A stretch of DNA of 5,038 nt from Hyphomonas sp. (lineage in GTDB: Bacteria; Pseudomonadota; Alphaproteobacteria; Caulobacterales; Hyphomonadaceae). The stretch lies in the NCBI GenBank assembly GCA_029287305.1, contig JARFRJ010000068.1, forward strand, positions 1-5,038, in the 5' to 3' direction. Shown here in pieces: positions 1 through 5,038 of this stretch (the stretch's first letter is position 1; every line of letters starts with the position of its first letter). Under the pieces are notes generated by a model. It saw only the letters and a program-made list of their open reading frames with translations. It had not been told where the DNA came from and searched no databases. The position numbers and the translations under genes were made by a program.

Positions 1-1859
1 CGCACAGGCTGGGTGCCTTTGCCGGGCGGCCCGGCTTCTTCAAATAGCGCGGCCAATTGTTCTGTCATCGCCCCGCCCAATTGCTCGGCATCTGTGATCG
101 TGACCGCGCGTTTATAATAGCGGGTCACATCATGGCCAATGCCAATGGCGATAAGCTCTATCGGGGAAACATTTTCCATATAGGCGATCACTTCACGCAA
201 ATGTTTTTCCAGATAATTGCCGATATTTACAGACAGCGTGCTGTCATCGACCGGGGCTCCATCGGAGATGACCATGAGAATACGTCTTTGCTCTGGCCGT
301 CCCATCAGGCGATCATGCGCCCAGAGCAGGGCTTCGCCGTCAATGTTTTCTTTGAGCAGGCCCTCGCGCATCATCAGGCCAAGATTTTTACGGGCCCGCC
401 GCCAGGGCGCATCGGCTGATTTATAGATGATATGGCGTAAATCATTCAGGCGTCCGGGCCCAGCAGGTTTGCCAGTTTTTACCCAATCCTCACGGCTGCG
501 CCCGCCTTTCCAAGCTTTGGTCGTAAAGCCCAATATCTCAACCTTCACACCGCACCTTTCCAGTGTGCGGGCAAGAATATCAGCACACAGCGCGGCGACC
601 ATGATCGGGCGACCGCGCATAGACCCGGAATTATCGAGCAGAAGGGTCACAATCGTATCGCGAAACTGGCTGTCATCTTCCTGTTTGAAAGAGAGCGGCG
701 CGGTCGGGTCTGTGATCACCCGGGTGAGCCGCGCCGTGTCGAGCACTCCCTCTTCCAGATCAAAACTCCAAGAGCGATTTTGCTGCGCCATGAGGCGGCG
801 CTGAAGGCGATTGGCGAGTTTGGAGACCGCGCCCTGAAGGTTTTGCAATTGATGATCAAGATAGGCGCGCAGCCGGGTCAATTCTTCCGGATCGCATAGA
901 TCAGCGGCGATGCTGATCTCATCATGGGCTTTGGTGAAGATGCGATAGCTGGTCTGCTTTTGGCCATCCGGATAGGTGTTGGGCCGCAGCGGGCTGGCAC
1001 CATCATCGGCTTCATCGGGCTCTTCCTCGCCATCCATATCGACATCCTGATCGATTTGGACATTGACCTCTTCGCCCTCAAGCTCATCACGGCCACGCAG
1101 CTCGACCTGTTCTGTGGTTGTGCCTTGCTCTTCCTCGCCAGAGGATTCCTCTTCGCCAGAGCTTTGATCATTTTGCGTATCCGCTTGATCGGGCTCTTCA
1201 TCGGCGGTGTCCTCATCGGTCTGACTTTCTTCACCTGCGGTCAGATCGCGGATCATATTGCGAATGGTTTGGGCAAAACTGGCTTGGTCATCCAATTGCG
1301 TGGCGAGGCGTTCAAAGGCTTCGCCGGTTTTGGCATAGACGTCCTCGCGCCAAAGCGCTGCAATACCTTCCGCCTCGGCGGGTAAAGCCCGCTTTGTCAG
1401 GCGCTCACGCAAGAGAAATTCTACAGCCGGGGCAAGCGGGACATCCTGACGATCGAGCAGGCGCGTATAGCCCTCTTTGCGGCAGCGATCGATCAGAGCC
1501 GCATCCAGATTTTCCGCCATGCCGGGCAGACGTGCTGCGCCAATGGATTCGATGCGGGCGGTTTCTGCCGCTTCATAGACCTCGCGGGCCAGCTCGCCGC
1601 GCGGTTGATGCTGGCCATGCGCTTTGGGGTCATGATGGGCCAGACGTAATGCGACGGCATCGGCTTGGCCGCGGGCCAAGGCAACCTCATCGCTGTGAAG
1701 GTCAGCGCTGGGCGCGCGCAGTGTTAATTGCGTGTCTGAAACCTGCGCGGTAACCGCCCCGAAGGCAATATCCAGATCGGGCGTATCGGACACAGCTTTC
1801 GTCGTAGCCGCAAGGGCCTGTTTAAAAACTTCCAGAGGCGTGCCAATATCTTTCGTCAT
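1..1859 (-). CDS. cobT: Cobaltochelatase subunit CobT (3' end cut by window edge)
   Basis: CobT is the non-ATPase partner of CobS in the aerobic CobNST cobaltochelatase, a cytoplasmic complex that inserts cobalt into hydrogenobyrinic acid a,c-diamide during cobalamin synthesis. Translation from the ATG at 1859 gives 619 codons without a stop. Residues 1-205 form the N-terminal helical part. About 208-286 is a very acidic, low-complexity linker rich in Glu, Asp, Ser and Gln. Residues 295-360 resume conserved CobT sequence. From about 400 comes a von Willebrand A domain with the MIDAS motif DNSGS at 409-413, and further conserved segments [10 protein letters not shown] (444-453) and [13 protein letters not shown] (530-542). 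The segment [16 protein letters not shown] (591-606) normally lies near the CobT C-terminus, so only a few codons should be missing. The Shine-Dalgarno is weak (AGAG about ten bases upstream). The gene follows cobS on the same strand, 107 bases downstream. The family call is very secure. Confidence 0.97.
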   Translation of the reverse strand, partial: MTKDIGTPLEVFKQALAATTKAVSDTPDLDIAFGAVTAQVSDTQLTLRAPSADLHSDEVALARGQADAVALRLAHHDPKAHGQHQPRGELAREVYEAAETARIESIGAARLPGMAENLDAALIDRCRKEGYTRLLDRQDVPLAPAVEFLLRERLTKRALPAEAEGIAALWREDVYAKTGEAFERLATQLDDQASFAQTIRNMIRDLTAGEESQTDEDTADEEPDQADTQNDQSSGEEESSGEEEQGTTTEQVELRGRDELEGEEVNVQIDQDVDMDGEEEPDEADDGASPLRPNTYPDGQKQTSYRIFTKAHDEISIAADLCDPEELTRLRAYLDHQLQNLQGAVSKLANRLQRRLMAQQNRSWSFDLEEGVLDTARLTRVITDPTAPLSFKQEDDSQFRDTIVTLLLDNSGSMRGRPIMVAALCADILARTLERCGVKVEILGFTTKAWKGGRSREDWVKTGKPAGPGRLNDLRHIIYKSADAPWRRARKNLGLMMREGLLKENIDGEALLWAHDRLMGRPEQRRILMVISDGAPVDDSTLSVNIGNYLEKHLREVIAYMENVSPIELIAIGIGHDVTRYYKRAVTITDAEQLGGAMTEQLAALFEEAGPPGKGTQPV

Positions 1860-1882
1860 AATCTATGCTCTAGCTTTGTCAT
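1856..1882 (-). other. 8-codon upstream reading frame overlapping the cobT start
   Basis: An ATG at 1882-1880 opens a frame of eight codons (MTKLEHRL) that ends in TGA at 1858-1856. This stop overlaps the cobT ATG (1859-1857) as ATGA, the arrangement typical of translational coupling. AGAG lies a few bases before the upstream ATG, as it does before the cobT ATG. The first three codons encode Met-Thr-Lys, the same as cobT, because the segment is a duplicate of the cobT start region. It may be a translated leader that feeds ribosomes to cobT, or only a by-product of the duplication. The geometry is seen; the function is inferred and weak. Confidence 0.3.
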
Positions 1883-1897
1883 CTATGCTCTAGTTTT
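1861..1897. repeat. 20-base-period tandem duplication before cobT
   Basis: The 13-base unit ATCTATGCTCTAG (plus strand) occurs at 1861-1873 and again at 1881-1893. Similarity continues to 1877 and 1897 with one mismatch (CTTT against TTTT). Read on the minus strand, each copy supplies CTAGAGCATAG followed by ATGAC(A/G)AA or its near equivalent, so ribosome binding site and start codon were copied together. The copy nearer cobT has two extra bases before its ATG, which puts the two ATGs in different frames. Confidence 0.85.
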
Positions 1898-1966
1898 TTT
1901 AAGGGCAAAAATAGCGCAAATGCGGAGCATGCCTTTCGTCTTCTACTCTACATATCCATTGTGTCT
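1898..1966. other. cobS-cobT intergenic spacer, no clear signal
   Basis: This is the rest of the 107-base gap between the cobS stop and the cobT start. It is AT-rich near cobT, with a run of T at 1894-1900 on the plus strand. Short complementary arms (1901-1907 and 1930-1936) are imperfect and separated by more than 20 bases, so they do not make a convincing terminator. No strong -35/-10 pair is visible on the minus strand. The two genes are therefore probably co-transcribed, but a weak internal promoter cannot be excluded. Confidence 0.5.
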
Positions 1967-2953
1967 TCAGGCTTCAATTTTTGCCATCAGCGCGCTTTCG
2001 GGCAATTCTGTGGCAAAACAACGTTGATACATTTCGGCAACCAAAGGGCGCTCCAACTCATCACATTTATTCAGAAATGTCATTCGGAAGGCATGGCCCA
2101 AATCGCCGAAAATAGCATAATTCTCAGCCCAAGTGATGACGGTGCGCGGGCTCATCACCGTGGAAATGTCCCCGCTCACAAAGCCATTGCGCGTTAGATT
2201 GGCCAGCCGGACCATTTGAAACAAGGTCTCTTCATCGACATTGAGGGCCTTGGTCTTGACGATCTGCACTTCGATTTCCGGGGCGAGATAATTTAAGGTT
2301 GTGACAATGCTCCAGCGGTCCATCTGGCCTTGATTGAGCTGCTGTGTGCCATGATACATCCCCGTTGTATCGCCAAGACCAACCGTATTGGTCGTCGCAA
2401 ACAGTCGAAAATAAGGATTGGGCGTAATCACGCGGTTCTGATCCAGCAGGGTAAGCTTGCCAGAGGCCTCTAGGATACGCTGGATAACAAACATCACATC
2501 CGGGCGTCCGGCATCATATTCATCAAACGTGATCGCAACTGGTCTTTGTAGCGCCCAAGGGAGAATACCTTCGCGAAATTCGGTTATCTGCACGCCGTCT
2601 TTCAGGACAATGGCATCCTTGCCGACCATATCAATGCGCGAAACATGACTGTCCAGATTGATCCGAATAAGGGGCCAGTTAAGCCGCGCGGCAATCTGCT
2701 CAATATGGGTAGATTTACCCGTGCCATGATAGCCTTGCACCATGACACGGCGATTATGTTCAAACCCGGCCAGCACGGCCAGTGTTGTCTCCGGATCAAA
2801 ATAATAGCTTTCATCAAGCTCGGGCACATATTCGGTGCGTATCGGAAAGCCATGGACGATCATGTCCGTATCAAGGCCGAACACGTCCCGGACATTGATT
2901 TGTTCGGTAGGTTTTAAGTCCACCAATTGGTCGGTTGAGGATATCACAGTCAT
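1967..2953 (-). CDS. cobS: Cobaltochelatase subunit CobS (AAA+ ATPase)
   Basis: CobS is the AAA+ motor of the CobNST cobaltochelatase. It assembles with CobT and uses ATP hydrolysis to drive cobalt insertion by CobN in the aerobic cobalamin pathway. The 328-residue product has the normal family length. Residues 17-32 ([16 protein letters not shown]) are the conserved CobS N-terminal segment. Walker A is GYHGTGKST (74-82), followed by [34 protein letters not shown] spans 99-120. Walker B is ITFDEYDAG (141-149), sensor 1 lies around FATTNT (185-190), the arginine-finger region is QMDRWS (210-215) and sensor 2 is MSPRT (267-271). I chose the ATG at 2953 because conserved sequence starts soon after it and AAAGAGAG lies just upstream. 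The frame stays open 78 codons further, but that part is unlike CobS and overlaps the promoter. The adjacent cobT supports the assignment. Confidence 0.98.
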   Translation of the reverse strand: MTVISSTDQLVDLKPTEQINVRDVFGLDTDMIVHGFPIRTEYVPELDESYYFDPETTLAVLAGFEHNRRVMVQGYHGTGKSTHIEQIAARLNWPLIRINLDSHVSRIDMVGKDAIVLKDGVQITEFREGILPWALQRPVAITFDEYDAGRPDVMFVIQRILEASGKLTLLDQNRVITPNPYFRLFATTNTVGLGDTTGMYHGTQQLNQGQMDRWSIVTTLNYLAPEIEVQIVKTKALNVDEETLFQMVRLANLTRNGFVSGDISTVMSPRTVITWAENYAIFGDLGHAFRMTFLNKCDELERPLVAEMYQRCFATELPESALMAKIEA

Positions 2954-3021
2954 GGAACTCTCTTTACTCGCATAATGGAACGCTTCTTTAGCATGGATAG
3001 GGCCATCGCCAAGCAAGATTA

Positions 3022-3049
3022 ATGATAGAGCGCTGCGTCCTTTCGTCAA
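3022..3049 (-). promoter_or_regulatory. Predicted sigma70-type promoter of cobS(T)
   Basis: On the minus strand TTGACG (3049-3044) is followed after 16 bases by TATCAT (3027-3022). These match the -35 and -10 consensus at five of six positions each. Transcription would start near 3015, leaving a leader of about 60 bases before the cobS ATG at 2953. That is too short for a cobalamin riboswitch. The -10 coincides with the ATG at 3022 that could otherwise begin the divergent gene, one reason to place that gene's start further downstream. The prediction rests on sequence alone. Confidence 0.55.
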
Positions 3050-3077
3050 AAGGAGTAGGAAAGGCGCACACAGCGCT
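3029..3077. repeat. Imperfect inverted repeat around the cobS -35 element
   Basis: AGCGCTG at 3029-3035 is perfectly inverted as CAGCGCT at 3071-3077. The symmetry continues inward with gaps: CCTTTC at 3039-3044 faces GAAAGG at 3059-3064. A smaller hairpin, CCTTT (3039-3043) with AAAGG (3049-3053), sits inside it. The -35 hexamer at 3044-3049 lies in the centre, so the dyad could be an operator, but it matches no regulator site that I recognise. Confidence 0.45.
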
Positions 3078-3120
3078 TTATGCTGAGAGTTTGGGCAAAA
3101 GCCTACAGAGTGCTTTTTGT

Positions 3121-3138
3121 GAGGATAGATTCTTCTTG
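3121..3138 (+). promoter_or_regulatory. Ribosome binding site and TTG start of the GT-C gene
   Basis: GAGGA at 3121-3125 precedes a TTG at 3136-3138 by ten bases. It is the only in-frame start candidate with a Shine-Dalgarno sequence at a workable distance. The upstream ATG at 3022 lacks one, and the codons between 3022 and 3135 include several (ATA, GTA, CTA, AGA, GGA twice) that are scarce in the body of the neighbouring genes, which suggests non-coding sequence. Confidence 0.5.
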
Positions 3139-4611
3139 ACGGTTTCCAATTCTGATCCTGAAGCGCCTGAAGCGCGCCTTCACGCAATCGCCTTTAAAGC
3201 GTTGATAAGCGTGAGTGTGATCAGCCTGATCGGATATGGCGTCATCTATTATATCTCGCCCTTGTTCGCAGAGGACATAGCCCAGATTGGCCTCCAAACC
3301 TATCTCTATATCGCTTTGGCGATGGGGCTTTCCGGGGCCTGTCTCAGCCTTATCGTGCTGATGCCAGGACTTAGCGGTGCCCGGGCAAGTCAGGCGCTTA
3401 TGCTGATTTTTCTGACCGGTCTCATCGCGCGGCTCATCATGATGGCATCCACACCGATTATGGAAAATGACTGGTATCGCTATTTATGGGACGGCGCTGT
3501 GCTGGCCGAAGGTATGGACCCCTATCGCTATGCACCGGATGATCTTATCCCCGGGGCCTGTTCAGAAGCGGCAGAGGAGGCCGAGGAGGCTGGCGATAAA
3601 GCCCGGCTTATAAGGCTTGCCGATGAGAGCGGCGATATCTATGCCGGGATCAATTATCGCTGTGTGAAGACAATCTATCCCCCCTTGGCGCAAGCGGCCT
3701 TTGGAGTTTCTGCGACACTGGCCCCGTTCAGCCTGATGGTCTGGCGGGCATGTCTCCTTGGTATCGATCTCATCAGTTTTTGGCTTTTATTGAAGGCATT
3801 GCATCTCTATCATAGGCCCCTGATCTGGAGCGGCCTTTATTGGTGGAACCCGGTCGTCATCCTAGAGACGTTTAATTCTGCGCATATGGATATCCTGCTG
3901 ATCCCCTGCCTATTGGCGGTGTTGATTTTTGCCAGGCTTGGCAAAGCGTCTTATGCGGTGGGTGCCTTGGCGGCGGCAGTCGCGGTGAAAATCTGGCCCC
4001 TCCTGCTTGCCCCGGCGCTTTTGCGAGCGCAACTCTCCCGTCCCGGTCGATGGCTCGGGCTTGGACTTGTCTTCTCAGGCCTCAGTCTCATCCTGCTCTG
4101 GCCGCAATATCGCCATGCGCTGGGGGATAAGGATCAAGGTCTTGTCGCCTATGCCACAAGCTGGCAGCGTCATGCCTTTCTCTTTCCTTATCTCATGAGT
4201 ATTCTGTCGCATATGTTTGAGGATGGCGAGCGGGCCACACGCCTATTTGTGGCAAGCCTTGCCGGGCTTAGCGCGCTCGGCTTCGGTCTTTTCGGCTCAA
4301 AACGTTCAGAAGATTTACCCAAAGCCTTTATGGTACTTTTGCTCATTCTTCTCTTCCTCTCCCCCACCGGATATCCTTGGTATCAAATCTGGATTGCCGC
4401 GCTCATCCCTTTTACACCTGTCCCGATTGCCTTAACGCTGATGCTGACCGCGCCGCTTTATTATATACGCTTTATCTCTGGGGATACGGACCCGTTTTAT
4501 CAGACGATTATTGTGCCTCTTGCTTTTGGCGTGCCGCTGATGACGTGGATTGGCCCGGCTTTTTTCAAGCTTTGGAGACGCCAAAGCGTGAGACGATCCG
4601 GACAGAGATGA
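3136..4611 (+). CDS. Polytopic GT-C type glycosyltransferase (GT87/DUF2029-like, possible mannosyltransferase)
   Basis: This is an integral inner-membrane protein of 491 residues from the preferred TTG start (529 from the ATG at 3022), with about ten to twelve hydrophobic spans: near 22-42, 54-78, 88-106, 193-222, 250-295, 305-323, 371-387, 397-412 and 428-478, some of these holding two helices. The loop after the third span carries [11 protein letters not shown] (110-120) and GMDPYRYAP (126-134). This acidic first periplasmic loop is typical of GT-C enzymes that use polyprenyl-phosphate sugars. Other family-like segments are [10 protein letters not shown] (177-186), NSAHMD (247-252), [13 protein letters not shown] (284-296) and [11 protein letters not shown] (409-419). 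A basic tail ([11 protein letters not shown]) ends the protein. An acidic Glu/Ala-rich stretch at 143-158 enlarges the loop. Sugar and acceptor are unknown; mannose is suggested only by resemblance to MptB-like and GT87 proteins. It overlaps the next gene by four bases, so they form an operon. The GT-C class is secure, the substrate is not. Confidence 0.85.
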   Translation: MTVSNSDPEAPEARLHAIAFKALISVSVISLIGYGVIYYISPLFAEDIAQIGLQTYLYIALAMGLSGACLSLIVLMPGLSGARASQALMLIFLTGLIARLIMMASTPIMENDWYRYLWDGAVLAEGMDPYRYAPDDLIPGACSEAAEEAEEAGDKARLIRLADESGDIYAGINYRCVKTIYPPLAQAAFGVSATLAPFSLMVWRACLLGIDLISFWLLLKALHLYHRPLIWSGLYWWNPVVILETFNSAHMDILLIPCLLAVLIFARLGKASYAVGALAAAVAVKIWPLLLAPALLRAQLSRPGRWLGLGLVFSGLSLILLWPQYRHALGDKDQGLVAYATSWQRHAFLFPYLMSILSHMFEDGERATRLFVASLAGLSALGFGLFGSKRSEDLPKAFMVLLLILLFLSPTGYPWYQIWIAALIPFTPVPIALTLMLTAPLYYIRFISGDTDPFYQTIIVPLAFGVPLMTWIGPAFFKLWRRQSVRRSGQR

Positions 4612-5038
4612 AAATCACCATTATCATTCCGGCTCTGAATGAGGAAAAAGCGATCGGTCAGGTCATTCAGCGCCTTCCAGACTATGTCGATGAGATTATT
4701 ATTGTCGATAATGGCTCAACCGACCAAACCTCTCAGATTGCGAGAAAGGCCGGGGCGAAAACGCTTTATCTGGCGAAAGCGGGGTATGGCCGGGCCTGTC
4801 TTGCCGGTGTCGCTGGCGCGGGGGCGTGCGATATTCTTGTCTTTCTGGATGCAGATGGGGCAGATTTTCCCGAACAAATGGATCGCCTTCTTCAACCCAT
4901 CATTGAGGGCGAGGCCGATATGGTGATTGGATCGCGCACACTTGGCCAGGTTGAGGCTGGGGCGCTTACTCTGCCCCAAAGGGTTGGCAATCGTCTGGCC
5001 TGCGCCCTCATCGGCCTGTTCTGGGGCTATGCCTATAC
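4608..5038 (+). CDS. Family 2 glycosyltransferase, polyprenyl-phosphate sugar synthase-like (3' end cut)
   Basis: The first 143 codons of a GT-A fold family 2 glycosyltransferase are present. The nucleotide-binding start is [12 protein letters not shown] (2-13), followed by IIIVDNGSTDQT (30-41). KAGYGRACLAGV (57-68) resembles the Gly-rich segment of dolichyl-phosphate mannose synthases. The DxD metal and sugar-nucleotide motif is LDADGAD (80-86), and MVIGSR lies at 105-110. GALTLPQRVGNRLACALIGLFWG (118-140) matches a bacterial subgroup of this family annotated only as glycosyltransferase. The ATG overlaps the TGA of the preceding membrane glycosyltransferase as ATGA and has little Shine-Dalgarno of its own, so translation is probably coupled. 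Expected role: transfer of a sugar from a nucleotide donor on the cytoplasmic face, perhaps to a polyprenyl phosphate that feeds the GT-C partner. The C-terminal part, which would show any membrane helices, is outside the window. Confidence 0.9.
   Translation, partial: MKITIIIPALNEEKAIGQVIQRLPDYVDEIIIVDNGSTDQTSQIARKAGAKTLYLAKAGYGRACLAGVAGAGACDILVFLDADGADFPEQMDRLLQPIIEGEADMVIGSRTLGQVEAGALTLPQRVGNRLACALIGLFWGYAY

Noticed and set aside
57..804. Several plus-strand open frames of 69 to 125 codons
   Set aside because: All lie antisense to the CobT von Willebrand domain and have no recognisable motif or ribosome binding site.
924..1385. Plus-strand open frame of 153 codons with hydrophobic composition
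   Set aside because: It lies antisense to the cobT acidic linker; Asp/Glu codons read backwards give Ile, Leu and Phe, which makes a false membrane-like protein. The cobT frame has clear family motifs.
1901..1936. Rho-independent terminator between cobS and cobT
   Set aside because: The complementary arms contain a mismatch and are separated by more than 20 bases, with no stable GC-rich stem directly before the T run in the transcribed direction.
2954..3135. Cobalamin riboswitch before cobS
   Set aside because: No conserved B12-box sequence such as GCCACTG was seen on either strand, and the inferred leader of about 60 bases is too short.
3080..3139. 19-codon plus-strand frame whose TGA overlaps the TTG start of the GT-C gene
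   Set aside because: The nearest Shine-Dalgarno-like AGGAG (3051-3055) is 24 bases before its ATG, too far, and the peptide has no feature of a known leader.
2954..3187. N-terminal extension of CobS by 78 codons
   Set aside because: The extra sequence is unlike CobS, covers the predicted promoter, and the ATG at 2953 has its own ribosome binding site and gives the usual family length.
1..5038. tRNA, rRNA, CRISPR array, insertion sequence or phage attachment site
   Set aside because: No cloverleaf-like, regularly spaced repeat, transposase or long terminal repeat signal was seen; the window is filled by four ordinary genes.

Overview
The window reads as ordinary chromosomal DNA from an alphaproteobacterium with roughly balanced base composition. 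The two best-recognised proteins, CobS and CobT, closely match the aerobic cobaltochelatase subunits of rhizobia-like bacteria. I cannot name a genus from the sequence.

Left part, minus strand (1-2953): cobS (2953-1967) is followed after 107 bases by cobT (1859 to beyond the left edge). Together with CobN, which is not in this window, they form the ATP-dependent cobaltochelatase of aerobic cobalamin synthesis. CobT runs through the window edge but is almost complete: its metal-binding von Willebrand domain and the usual C-terminal motif are present. The bases just before the cobT start hold a short tandem duplication. Its upstream copy contains its own ATG, giving an 8-codon reading frame whose stop overlaps the cobT start.

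Middle (2954-3135): this is the divergent intergenic region. It carries a good sigma70-type promoter for cobS, with an imperfect inverted repeat around its -35 element. I see no cobalamin riboswitch.

Right part, plus strand (3136-5038): a polytopic GT-C type membrane glycosyltransferase is followed, with a 4-base ATGA overlap, by a cytoplasmic family 2 glycosyltransferase of the polyprenyl-phosphate sugar synthase kind, cut by the right edge. The likely logic is that the GT2 enzyme makes or transfers an activated sugar at the inner membrane and the GT-C enzyme transfers a lipid-linked sugar on the outer face. The product is not evident.

Every large open stretch is explained by these four genes. 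I found no mobile element, CRISPR array, tRNA or rRNA, and nothing that amounts to a new biological system. The most unusual detail is the duplicated cobT translation start region.
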